60,007 nt of DNA from Pseudoalteromonas amylolytica. Its GTDB lineage: Bacteria; Pseudomonadota; Gammaproteobacteria; Enterobacterales; Alteromonadaceae. The notes below the pieces were generated by a model, which was given only the letters and a program-made list of their open reading frames with translations, did not search any database and was not told the origin of the DNA. Positions 51,848-60,007 of this stretch are shown here, in pieces; the stretch's first letter is position 1; each line of letters starts with the position of its first letter. Made by a program: the position numbers and the translations under genes. The stretch is from NCBI RefSeq assembly GCF_001854605.1, contig NZ_MKJU01000032.1, forward strand, positions 1,148 to 61,154. The letters run 5' to 3'.

Positions 51848-53545
51848 TTAATGATTGTTTGAGTAACTTATTTTTAAGCTCTCTATCGCACAGCCAAACT
51901 TTGTTTTGTTGACGCGCAGGTAGCGAGTGCTGTCATCTGCTAGAAAAGCAAAGTTAAACTTTTCATGCTTGGCCTGAGCTTGCTGTTGTTTTGCCAAACA
52001 CATAGCCTGAGTCAACGAACGCAACTTGGCATCCTCCAAAATACCAGCAAAGCGCTGCTCTGGTAACGCTGGAATATTAATATCTGTCAGTGCCTTTGCC
52101 AATGTACGTTGGTGAATAGAAAACCCGTCTTGGCCCACATCTACAAACGTGCCACTGGGCCAATATGAGTAGCTAAACGATTGAGGTGAAATACTTTTAA
52201 TATGTACCACGCCGTGCTTACCGACCACGGTCATCACTTCCCCTTGCGCAGAACGGATCACCACAAGCGCTGTGGTTTCATCTACACCAAAGCCAAATCT
52301 TTGTCCTGTATGAGCCAGCAATGTCGCTAAACGTACTGAACGGTTTCGTTCACTAAAATGTGTATCAAGAATACCAAAATTAAAGGAACCTAGTCCTCCA
52401 TCAGCTTGATAAGTAAGCGCATCACCGGATAAGCCCTGCTGACAATCTTGAATGCAGCGTGCACTGGGCGCGGCCACAGCATGTACCCCTTGCTCCATTG
52501 CAGCTACACTAGTGCCATTAGTGATCATGGCAACCTGTCCAAACTGGTTTTTACTGCCACTTTGTACTGCGGTTCCTGCACTTGTACCTATCAACAATGG
52601 ACGCTCTTTAATCGTTTGAGTCCATGGATATGGCTTGCCTTCGTCATCAAATAGAACCTGCTTGGTCAAGCTTTGGTCGCCACCGTTAAACATAATTCCA
52701 GTTGCCGAGGCAATCAGTTTGACTAAATGTGCGACCCCTTGCTCACATAATTGCTGCTCAGCCTTGACTCTGTCTGTATAGATAGCCTCGCGGTTATAGG
52801 CTTGCATAACTTGTGTTCGAAGCTCACCGAGCGCTTTACACTGGCCGGATGTTATCGCTTTGGCAAGTGCTGGAGTAAGTGGCAACCACGTAGCTTGAAT
52901 GCCTGTTTGAGACAGTAACCCCTCATAAAAGTCTGCTGACTCGTATGGATCTCTACTCGAAGCGGTAACAGCTAATAGCGACGGAGACTTAGTCGCAACA
53001 CTGGCCGATGCCTTGATAAAATTCAGTATATCAACGCTTGCTGGCTCCGCGTTATGGTGCGTAGCAACTTGTTCTTTAATGCGTCGGCCTTGCGCATCCA
53101 ACACCGGGACTTCTAGCATATCCAGTACAAAATGATATTCGGCATCGCTTAACTGATTAAGCAACTGGTTATTCGTATCACGCCAAGCCCACAACAAACG
53201 TTTTTTACTGAGTGTTTGTGTATGCTGGTTAGCCATTTTTGAGAGCAAATTGAGTATTTTCGCTTTATGGGCAGTATTTTTACTTGGCCATTGGGCGTCG
53301 ACTTGCTTAATGTTGGCTTCGGTTATCTGAAAATTACTTGCTGATTTGCCTTTTGGTACACCTTTATTATTGCAATTTTTAGGACTCATACTGGAACACG
53401 TTGTCAGTGTCCCTCCGATTAAAACTAAAGTTTGAGATTGCTGACTAGCCAATAAATGCTGTGAAAAAGCAGAAAATAGCATAGAAATACAGGCTAAAGT
53501 AACTGTTCTAAAGCCACCGCTTATTGCAGTATAATTTTTGTTCAT
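51848..53545 (-). CDS. Secreted cyanophycinase-like serine peptidase (family S51)
   Basis: 565 residues from the ATG at 53545. The longer frame starting with GTG is rejected because a signal peptide begins at MNKNYTAISGG, with hydrophobic residues about 14-32. The conserved core includes IASATGIMFNGGDQSLTK and LLIGTSAGTAVQSG, with Ser322 the nucleophile expected for cyanophycinase/S51. FGVDETTALVV near the C-terminal third is also typical. Known family role: cleavage of cyanophycin (multi-L-arginyl-poly-L-aspartate) into beta-Asp-Arg dipeptides. The signal peptide points to extracellular use of foreign polymer, like CphE enzymes. It is divergent from a TonB receptor/carrier/IadA set that could take up and split the dipeptides. 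The N-terminal ~200 residues are longer than in intracellular CphB. Confidence 0.85.
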   Translation of the reverse strand: MNKNYTAISGGFRTVTLACISMLFSAFSQHLLASQQSQTLVLIGGTLTTCSSMSPKNCNNKGVPKGKSASNFQITEANIKQVDAQWPSKNTAHKAKILNLLSKMANQHTQTLSKKRLLWAWRDTNNQLLNQLSDAEYHFVLDMLEVPVLDAQGRRIKEQVATHHNAEPASVDILNFIKASASVATKSPSLLAVTASSRDPYESADFYEGLLSQTGIQATWLPLTPALAKAITSGQCKALGELRTQVMQAYNREAIYTDRVKAEQQLCEQGVAHLVKLIASATGIMFNGGDQSLTKQVLFDDEGKPYPWTQTIKERPLLIGTSAGTAVQSGSKNQFGQVAMITNGTSVAAMEQGVHAVAAPSARCIQDCQQGLSGDALTYQADGGLGSFNFGILDTHFSERNRSVRLATLLAHTGQRFGFGVDETTALVVIRSAQGEVMTVVGKHGVVHIKSISPQSFSYSYWPSGTFVDVGQDGFSIHQRTLAKALTDINIPALPEQRFAGILEDAKLRSLTQAMCLAKQQQAQAKHEKFNFAFLADDSTRYLRVNKTKFGCAIESLKISYSNNH

Positions 53546-53893
53546 CACCTTCTCGCTCGTGCTGAGGTTAAAAAAAGTACTTGCAGACACAATTATGCCT
53601 TGCTATAAAAATAAGGAACTTTAAAACGCGAGTAAGCTAGCACTGTCTTGTTAGCTTTGTCAAAAACCTTAGTTGGATTGGAATTATGTTAAAAAAAGCC
53701 ACATCGCTTTGTACATATTTCTACTCACCTCACTACCTTTCGGAGTGGTTTGACGAGTAGCCAACACCTCACAACGTCATTGTTTTGTGGGGGGCTATTT
53801 GTATTCATGCATCACTGCCCTGTCTGAATAACCATAATAATTGAGCTTTGGCACCTTTGCGCCTGCTCGATAAAGACATAAAGGTAATCCGTC
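53546..53893. other. Divergent promoter region of the putative cyanophycin-utilisation locus
   Basis: 348 bp without a supported gene; a minus-strand frame at 53812-54174 is a shadow of the receptor gene. The segment should hold both divergent promoters. A bulged stem (CACTACC/GGAGTG) lies near 53735. No regulator site could be assigned with confidence. Confidence 0.5.
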
Positions 53894-56821
53894 ATGTTTC
53901 GTCGATTAACTATTGCCGCGGCAATCAGCGCTTCGCTGTGCCCGGTTGCGTCTGCGTATGCACAACAAGAAAACGAATTAGAGAACATTGAAAGAGTAGA
54001 AATTACAGGCTCACGCATCAAAGGCGTTGATCTGGAGGGAAGCGTACCGCTTACCGTATTGGACCAACAAAGCATTAAGCAATCGGGTGCCAATACTATT
54101 TTTGAACTATTGAAAGACTTGTCTGTACTCAAAGGGGGCAATGGCACTTTTTCCACTTCTGAAAGTGGTGGCACGTCGACTTCAACCCCAGCGGGTCAAT
54201 CGGCAGCTAGCCTAAGAGGCATGGGGCCATCTTCCACGCTCACTCTGATAAATTCACGTCGTGTTGCGCCTAGCTCATTTGCCGCAGGCACTGAGAACTT
54301 CGTTGATATTAATGCTATTCCTCTGGCCGCCATTGAGCGTATTGAAATTTTAGCGACCGGGGCATCTGCAGTTTACGGCGCCGATGCGGTTGCCGGTGTT
54401 ATCAACTACATTCTTAAAGATGATTATCAAGGTGCTGAAATAAATGCGTCGTATGGTGATAGCACAGATAGCCATGATGAGAGCAAAAAACAAATTAACA
54501 TGCTGTATGGCACACAGATCGGCGATAGCCATCTCAGTGTGTTTTTAGACATGTATGACAGAAATGCTTTTAAAGCCACTGACCGCAGTTTTAGCGCATC
54601 ACCTAACTTGGTCAATTCATATTCTTACTTGCCAACACTTGAAAATTCACCAAATATTTATTATTACAGCAGCCGAGATGGTAACGAGCTGCCAGCTCCA
54701 AATTGTCAGACTCCGTTAGTGACAACCGAATATGGTGAGCAAATCTGCGCCTACTATGGTAATCAACACGATTATCTCGAAACGCCGTTCGAAAGTGTTT
54801 CTACCGGCTTCATGTTTAACTCTCAACTCGGTAAGCTTGACTGGCATACAGACTTTTTCTACAGCCAAACCAAGTCGCAGGCCTATTCATCACCGGCACC
54901 AATTAATCAACTAGATGACAGCGATGGTCCATACATCCTAGAAGACGCCCTGTTTATTTATGATCAGGCCGATGGCAGCAACGCACTGATGGATCAACTC
55001 TACATCGATCCATTCACCACACAAAGTGGCAAAGAAGTTTGGGGCTTTGCCTTTGATGCGCGCTTTAACGACCCTAGAACTGTTGAAGTAGAGACCAAGA
55101 ACTTCAGATTAGTCAGTACATTAGAAGGTGAAATAAACGATTGGAGCTGGGAATCAGGGGTAACTTTTTCACGCTCACGCTCTGAGCAAGAGGCAATTGC
55201 TGGTGTATATAATCGCTACCAATTTCATGGCGCAATCACTGGAGAGCTGTGTTCAGACGGCTCGTTGGCAAGCTTTGATGGCCAAAACCTAAACTGCCAA
55301 AGTGGCGAATTACTGCCATTTTACAACCCATTTATACAAAATGATGCCAATAACGATGCTGTGCTAGCCGTTGCGCAAGCCCGTCCAACTCGCAGCGGGG
55401 AAAGTACCGTATACGCGTGGGATGCCAATATCAGTGGCGAAGTATTTACCTTCAACGAACTACCAGCCTACGCCTCTTTTGGTGTTGAAGCTCGTAAAGA
55501 GGAGTTAAGCGACATTCCATCGACTGATTCACAAGCTCAAGCCGACAAAGAGTACCTTGTTGATGTGTTTGGTTTTGGTTCATCTTTATCACGTGCTAAA
55601 CGTACGCAATACGCCGCATTTGCCGAGCTCAGTGTGTCAGTCACTGAACAAATCGAGTTGCAACTGGCTGGCCGCTACGACCATTATGATGATTTCGGTA
55701 GCACCTTTAACCCTAAAATTGGCGTGAGCTTTCGCCCATCTGACTCACTGATTTTAAGGGGTTCATGGTCTACTTCGTTCAGAGCGCCCTCTCTCACGCA
55801 AGCTGGTGTCAAACTGAGAACGACAACATCATCATTTGACTGTGGTGCCAACCAAGCTGTTTCAGAACTTTATTGTATGGGTGATGGAACACAAGTGAGT
55901 GTAAACTCACTTGAGCTCGGCAACCCTAATCTAAAAGCTGAGGAATCTGAAGCTCTGAGCTTTGGCGTGGCTTGGAGTCCCAGCATAGACACCAATGTTA
56001 CATTGGACTTCTGGCACTTTGATCACGAACAAGTGATAGATACCAATATGACGGCAGTGCTAGATCGGGCCATGACGGATGCGTCACTGCGCCACTGTGG
56101 ATTGGTGCCTGACGGCGCGCAAGGTATTTCTTATGAAGCGCAACTATGTGACGTTACAGACAGCAATGGTTTAAACATCGAACAAGATGGTGCTGATCTT
56201 GGGCAGATCTTAATGGCATACATCAACACCTTTGAACCGCGTGACAGTGAGCTGTTTCTCCCACTTTATCGTGACCATGTGATCCCGCTTGAAAACACAG
56301 GAACACAGACACTTTCTGGGCTTGATTTTAAGCTAGATCACCGCTTTAACTTCGATGCAGGCGAACTTACTCTGGCATTAAACGGTACACACTACTTGAA
56401 GTTTGACCGCAACAAGCCAGGTTCTGATTCATTGGAGAAACTTGTAGGCAGCTACCAATACCCTCGCGATATTGTTCGTATGTCGATTGATTGGAACAGC
56501 GAAGATTACTACATCACACTTGGTGCAAATTACACCAGCAGCTATGAAGACGACATTGAGGGACTCAGAGGCCGAGAAATTGGCGAACTAGAAAAGTTAG
56601 GTGTTTTGAGTGCTGAAGGTGGACGTGAAGTGGATAGCTTCTTAGTATGGGATCTCTCTGCGGGTATCGATGTTAATGACAAGCTCACTCTCAGAGCGCG
56701 TGTTGACAATCTATTTGACAAAGAGCCACCGCGTGTTTATGGCTCTGCTCGAGGATTTGATTCTATCAATCACAATGCCTTTGGCACCCGCATTACCCTA
56801 AGCGCGACTTATCGTTTCTAG
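53894..56821 (+). CDS. TonB-dependent outer membrane receptor
   Basis: 975 residues. Signal peptide MFRRLTIAAAISASLCPVASAYA; a TonB-box/plug region with ERVEITGSRIKGVDLEGS near 35; plug domain motifs VYGADAVAGVINYILKDDY near 160; then a long beta-barrel ending in SATYRF with the C-terminal Phe used for barrel assembly. The ligand cannot be read directly. The next two genes (carrier and isoaspartyl dipeptidase) and the divergent cyanophycinase suggest import of cyanophycin fragments or beta-aspartyl peptides across the outer membrane. AAGG lies 9 nt before the ATG. Confidence 0.93.
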   Translation: MFRRLTIAAAISASLCPVASAYAQQENELENIERVEITGSRIKGVDLEGSVPLTVLDQQSIKQSGANTIFELLKDLSVLKGGNGTFSTSESGGTSTSTPAGQSAASLRGMGPSSTLTLINSRRVAPSSFAAGTENFVDINAIPLAAIERIEILATGASAVYGADAVAGVINYILKDDYQGAEINASYGDSTDSHDESKKQINMLYGTQIGDSHLSVFLDMYDRNAFKATDRSFSASPNLVNSYSYLPTLENSPNIYYYSSRDGNELPAPNCQTPLVTTEYGEQICAYYGNQHDYLETPFESVSTGFMFNSQLGKLDWHTDFFYSQTKSQAYSSPAPINQLDDSDGPYILEDALFIYDQADGSNALMDQLYIDPFTTQSGKEVWGFAFDARFNDPRTVEVETKNFRLVSTLEGEINDWSWESGVTFSRSRSEQEAIAGVYNRYQFHGAITGELCSDGSLASFDGQNLNCQSGELLPFYNPFIQNDANNDAVLAVAQARPTRSGESTVYAWDANISGEVFTFNELPAYASFGVEARKEELSDIPSTDSQAQADKEYLVDVFGFGSSLSRAKRTQYAAFAELSVSVTEQIELQLAGRYDHYDDFGSTFNPKIGVSFRPSDSLILRGSWSTSFRAPSLTQAGVKLRTTTSSFDCGANQAVSELYCMGDGTQVSVNSLELGNPNLKAEESEALSFGVAWSPSIDTNVTLDFWHFDHEQVIDTNMTAVLDRAMTDASLRHCGLVPDGAQGISYEAQLCDVTDSNGLNIEQDGADLGQILMAYINTFEPRDSELFLPLYRDHVIPLENTGTQTLSGLDFKLDHRFNFDAGELTLALNGTHYLKFDRNKPGSDSLEKLVGSYQYPRDIVRMSIDWNSEDYYITLGANYTSSYEDDIEGLRGREIGELEKLGVLSAEGGREVDSFLVWDLSAGIDVNDKLTLRARVDNLFDKEPPRVYGSARGFDSINHNAFGTRITLSATYRF

Positions 56822-56865
56822 CTAGGTACATGGGTTTAGCTCTGTGTACACTATGCTCATATTTA

Positions 56866-56896
56866 CAGTGGCTTTACTAATTTAGTAAAGCCACTG
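56866..56896 (+). terminator. Strong hairpin between TonB receptor and carrier genes
   Basis: CAGTGGCTTTACT (56866-56878) and AGTAAAGCCACTG (56884-56896) form a 13-bp perfect stem with a 5-nt loop. No T-tract follows, so it may attenuate or stabilise the upstream mRNA rather than fully terminate. Confidence 0.6.
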
Positions 56897-56969
56897 CACT
56901 AATTAGTCGTTGTCAGCGCTTGCATCTGAGCAAGTTCGCTGGTCAATACTTTGCGCTTGAAGTGGAATT

Positions 56970-58379
56970 ATGAAAACTAAAAAATTTATCATGCCTGATG
57001 CAAGTATCATCTTGCTGACGGTCGCATTTGTTGCCTATATAGCTTCTTTGCTGATCACACCGGGAAAGTTTAACGTTGAGGATAAAAGTCATTCCGTGGA
57101 ACTCTCCCAGTATCAAACCGTTGAGGGAGTTCAGAGCGCCCCAATTTTTGCTGAAGGTGGCAATATTGGTCTCGCCAATGTGTTATTTGAGGGCCTTGTT
57201 ACAGGTGATAAGTATGGTGCCACCATTGGCGTGATGGCCTTTATCTTAATCACAGGTGGCGCTTTTGGCATCATCATGAAAACCGGTGCGATTAATAACG
57301 GCATCATGGCCCTCATCAACAAAACACAACGCATTGAATGGCTGTTTATCCCACTACTATTCACCTTATTTTCCCTTGCAGGTGCAGTATTTGGTATGGG
57401 AGAAGAAGCCATTGCTTTTTGTATCGTGCTTTTACCCATTATGAAGCAACTGGGCTACGACGCCAAAGTTACAGTACTTACTACCTATGTGGCGACGCAA
57501 ATTGGCTTTGCCACTTCTTGGATGAATCCGTTTAGCATCGCAATTGCTCAGTCTATCGCGGAAATCCCTGTTTTTTCAGGTGCTAGCTTTAGAATGCTCG
57601 CTTGGTTGGTGTTTACTTTGTTTGGCCTAGGTTTTACTGTGCGTTATGCCAATTCAATAAAGCAAAACCAACTAGATACACCTGTTGGTTCTGGCGAACA
57701 TACACCGCTGGATATATCTGACAAATTAATACTATGCACATTCGTGCTCGGTATGGTGTGGGTAGTATGGGGCGTGATGGCAAGACAATACTATATTCCC
57801 GAATTAGCAGCTCAGTTCTTTTGTATTGGTCTATTCAGTGCGGTGATCGCTAAAATGTTTAACAAGCTCAGTGCCAACGACAGTGCTGACGCATTTAAAC
57901 AAGGTGCTCAGGAGTTACTTCCTGCTGCGATGCTCGTTGCGCTTGCCAAAGGTGTTGTGTTGCTGCTCGGTGGCAGTGATCTCAATGCCCCCTCAATATT
58001 GAATACTCTGCTTTTTCATAGTGCTAGTAGCATAGCGGCCGTTCCCGATGCCGTCGCTGCATGGGGCATGTTGTTATTTCAAAGCTTATTCAACTTTTTT
58101 GTATCGTCTGGTTCTGGGCAAGCTGCGATTACTATGCCGCTTATGGCTCCACTCGGTGATTTACTCAATGTTTCAAGGCAAATAGTAGTACTTGCTTTTC
58201 AACTAGGTGATGGACTGACCAACATCTTTATTCCAACCTCTGCCAGCCTGATCGGCTGCTTGGGTATCGTAAAGCTAGATTGGGGTGAATGGGCTGCTTT
58301 TATTTGGCGATTTACACTTGCGTTATTTGCCCTTGCCAGTAGTTTTATTTTCATCGCCTATTTCATTAATTATCAATAA
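56970..58379 (+). CDS. YfcC/DcuC-family inner membrane carrier
   Basis: 469 residues with about twelve hydrophobic segments. LITGGAFGIIMKTGAINNGI near 90-110, FGMGEEAIAF near 138 and QIGFATSWMNPFSIAIAQ near 170 match the YfcC-like branch of C4-dicarboxylate/basic amino acid carriers (PF03606). The substrate is not determined by sequence; arginine, aspartate or a dipeptide would fit the neighbours. It starts 148 bp after the receptor and ends 12 bp before the dipeptidase gene, forming an operon with it. Confidence 0.88.
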   Translation: MKTKKFIMPDASIILLTVAFVAYIASLLITPGKFNVEDKSHSVELSQYQTVEGVQSAPIFAEGGNIGLANVLFEGLVTGDKYGATIGVMAFILITGGAFGIIMKTGAINNGIMALINKTQRIEWLFIPLLFTLFSLAGAVFGMGEEAIAFCIVLLPIMKQLGYDAKVTVLTTYVATQIGFATSWMNPFSIAIAQSIAEIPVFSGASFRMLAWLVFTLFGLGFTVRYANSIKQNQLDTPVGSGEHTPLDISDKLILCTFVLGMVWVVWGVMARQYYIPELAAQFFCIGLFSAVIAKMFNKLSANDSADAFKQGAQELLPAAMLVALAKGVVLLLGGSDLNAPSILNTLLFHSASSIAAVPDAVAAWGMLLFQSLFNFFVSSGSGQAAITMPLMAPLGDLLNVSRQIVVLAFQLGDGLTNIFIPTSASLIGCLGIVKLDWGEWAAFIWRFTLALFALASSFIFIAYFINYQ

Positions 58380-58391
58380 AAAGAGCTATCT

Positions 58392-59558
58392 ATGTTAACT
58401 CTTATTCAAGGAGCAGACTTATACGCTCCTACAGCGCAAGGTAAAATGGATGTGCTGCTGGCAGGTTCAAAAGTCATCGACATACAGCCTGAGATCAAGC
58501 TCGATGGCAACACTTTGGTCAAAGTAATTGACGCACGCGAGCACATTCTCGCACCAGGCTTTGTTGACTCTTTAGTACACATTACCGGTGGTGGCGGTGA
58601 GGCAGGTTTTGCCAGTCGAACACCAGAAATGGAGCTTACCGACGCAACTTTAAACGGCATCACCACTGTAGTTGGGGCTTTGGGCACCGACTCTAGTAGC
58701 CGTACCTTAAGTAACCTAATAGCCAAGGCTAAGGGGCTCAAGGAACAAGGCCTAAATGTGTTTTGTCATACCGGATCATACCACCTCCCAGCTAAAACCC
58801 TTACTGGAAGCATCACTGATGACTTAATGTACATTGAAGAGTTCATTGGGGTTGGTGAGGTCGCAATCTCTGATCATCGCAGTAGCCAGCCCACCGCACT
58901 ACAGCTTGCCCAGCTAGCGGCGCAGGCTAAGGTTGCCGGAATGCTCAGCGGTAAAAAAGGCACAGTGAGCATTCATGTTGGGCCGCAAGAAACCTATTTA
59001 TCTTTACTGCATGAGGTTTCGAAATGTAGCGATATTAATTTATCTGCATTCTACCCAACACATATGAATCGTAACAAAGGATTGCTAGATGCAGGCATTG
59101 ATTTTTGCCGTGGTGGCGGTCATATCGACTTTACCGCTAGCACCACTGAATATGACCTTGCACATGGAGAATATGCGGCCGCACAAGCACTGGCATATTG
59201 TTTAGCACAAGGCGTCGATCCAAATCGTCTGACCATTAGTTCTGATGGCCATGCCAGCTTACCGATTTTTGATGACACACTTAATCTTGTTGGTTTAGAG
59301 GTCGGCAAAGAAGCGTCACTTCATCAAGCATTTGTGCAGGCCGTACAGGAGTTTGATGTTGCCATCGAACATGCCCTAATGGCCATTACAACCAACCCCT
59401 CACAGGTACTGGGGCTTAAAAAAGGCACCATCAAAGTGGGTAGTGACGCAGATTTGGTATTGTTAGATAAGCAGACACTCGCCCCCATACATGTTTGGAG
59501 CAATGGCCTACATATGGTCGAAAACAGCAACGCTATCGTTAAAGGCTTGTTCGAATAA
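58392..59558 (+). CDS. iadA: Isoaspartyl (beta-aspartyl) dipeptidase, IadA-type amidohydrolase
   Basis: 388 residues, the IadA length. Metal and substrate motifs: VHITGGGGEAGF near 60-75, GEVAISDHRSSQPT near 155, SIHVGP near 197, PTHMNRN near 222 and ISSDGHAS near 278. Two points are unusual. The first His of the HxH motif is replaced by Leu (DSLVHI). The bridging position, Lys in E. coli IadA, appears to be Glu (GVGEVAIS). The family hydrolyses beta-Asp-X dipeptides, including the beta-Asp-Arg released by cyanophycinase, giving Asp plus Arg. It is coupled to the carrier gene. Confidence 0.9.
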   Translation: MLTLIQGADLYAPTAQGKMDVLLAGSKVIDIQPEIKLDGNTLVKVIDAREHILAPGFVDSLVHITGGGGEAGFASRTPEMELTDATLNGITTVVGALGTDSSSRTLSNLIAKAKGLKEQGLNVFCHTGSYHLPAKTLTGSITDDLMYIEEFIGVGEVAISDHRSSQPTALQLAQLAAQAKVAGMLSGKKGTVSIHVGPQETYLSLLHEVSKCSDINLSAFYPTHMNRNKGLLDAGIDFCRGGGHIDFTASTTEYDLAHGEYAAAQALAYCLAQGVDPNRLTISSDGHASLPIFDDTLNLVGLEVGKEASLHQAFVQAVQEFDVAIEHALMAITTNPSQVLGLKKGTIKVGSDADLVLLDKQTLAPIHVWSNGLHMVENSNAIVKGLFE

Positions 59559-59586
59559 CCTCTCCCCAGTGAGGTTAGCTTAAATC

Positions 59587-59612
59587 GCCCACCTACTTGG
59601 TGGGCATTTTTT
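59587..59612 (+). terminator. Rho-independent terminator of the receptor-carrier-dipeptidase operon
   Basis: GCCCACC (59587-59593) pairs with GGTGGGC (59599-59605) over a TACTT loop, followed by ATTTTTT. A classical terminator 28 bp after the iadA stop. Confidence 0.92.
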
Positions 59613-59751
59613 GTGGGTGTTGTGCCACAAGTACATCGAACTTTTGTCTATCACGCGCTAAAACAAAAAGCTCAGCCTGTTGTGTATCATCTAACTCACG
59701 CAGCCAAGCAACTCCGAACCCTGATGTTGCACCAGATATCACTATTTTCAT
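59593..59751 (-). pseudogene. N-terminal fragment of a short-chain dehydrogenase (SDR)
   Basis: The minus-strand ATG at 59751 opens a 52-residue frame, MKIVISGATSGFGVAWLREL..., whose first residues are the SDR beta-strand plus the GATSGFG nucleotide-binding turn, followed by ELFVLARD at the second strand. A full SDR needs about 230-250 residues. This frame stops inside the iadA terminator hairpin, so it is a truncated remnant. It could also have been cut when the upstream operon was inserted. Confidence 0.7.
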
Positions 59752-59956
59752 CGCGGTGTTTTCCCTAACGTAATCAGCTTACCAAGTCATTACAAGCTTC
59801 AATGTAGCTAATTTTGCAACACAATAAAACAACAATATGAAAACAAAAAAGATGTTAAGTGGAATGTTTTATGAGATTTAAATAAAGGTGTGTGTTTTAG
59901 AAATATAAACTGTATCACTCACTCTATGTCACTGACATAAAAAGTGAACGAAGAAG

Positions 59957-60007
59957 TGGCGTCCCCTAGGGGATTCGAACCCCTGTTACCGCCGTGAAAG
60001 GGCGGTG
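59957..60007 (-). tRNA. tRNA-Glu (TTC), 3' part, truncated by window edge
   Basis: On the minus strand the sequence contains the anticodon arm (CCGCCCTTTCACGGCGG, anticodon TTC), the T loop GGTTCGAATCC, the acceptor strand GGGGAC, discriminator G and an encoded CCA. The 5' D-arm half lies beyond the window. Confidence 0.93.

Noticed and set aside
53812..54174. 120-codon minus-strand frame over the TonB receptor start
   Set aside because: Shadow of the receptor gene, which has a signal peptide and ribosome site on the plus strand.

Overview
The window reads as the chromosome of a marine gammaproteobacterium of the Alteromonadales, most likely Pseudoalteromonas. This is inferred from the complete rnf/rsx-nth operon, a tandem tRNA-Asn array, a large TonB receptor, a PvdE-type peptide exporter and moderate GC. 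No rRNA or species marker is present, so the genus is not proven.

1-23341 (minus strand): a nonribosomal peptide operon running off the left edge. In transcription order it encodes a PaaK-type acyl-adenylate enzyme, a cysteine-desulfurase-like PLP enzyme, a membrane-anchored penicillin-acylase-family hydrolase, a PvdE/SyrD-type ABC exporter, a PAPS sulfotransferase, a CmlA-type diiron beta-hydroxylase, a 4368-residue FAAL-NRPS (FAAL-PCP / C-A-PCP / C-A-PCP-E / C-A-PCP) and the start of a second NRPS. My reading of the A-domain pockets suggests Gly, then a His-like residue (made D by the E domain), then Ser. Acyl start, exporter and periplasmic acylase together resemble pyoverdine maturation, but with an added beta-hydroxylase and sulfotransferase. 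This is the strongest candidate for an undescribed system.

23342-31150: about 900 bp of AT-rich promoter region, then uvrB and a MATE transporter (minus). Next is a roughly 1 kb gene-poor segment with DnaA-box-like sites, clustered GATC, nested inverted repeats and a micro-ORF. It is followed by four identical tRNA-Asn genes behind a strong promoter and a degenerate GGDEF/EAL protein.

31297-37960: rsxA-B-C-D-G-E-nth, tightly coupled by ATGA overlaps, with a repeat-expanded RsxC tail.

37976-46022: regulators (AraC, HxlR, GlxA-like), a VOC protein, an SnoaL-like secreted protein, an S41 peptidase and an ABC half-transporter. In the middle (40244-41943) is a decayed area holding a possible nth relic, an AraC pseudogene, a perfect 297-bp direct repeat and two cloverleaf-like palindromes whose stems differ by compensatory changes.

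46291-51733: a predicted Zur-controlled CobW GTPase and DUF1826 pair. Beside it is a small unrecognised locus: a 52-residue leader-like peptide, two paralogous five-helix membrane proteins and a divergent membrane LytTR regulator. A cytochrome b561 follows.

51848-59558: a secreted cyanophycinase-like peptidase divergent from a TonB receptor, a YfcC-family carrier and an IadA-type isoaspartyl dipeptidase. Together these look like a set for using extracellular cyanophycin or its beta-Asp dipeptides. The window ends with an SDR remnant and the 3' half of a tRNA-Glu (minus).
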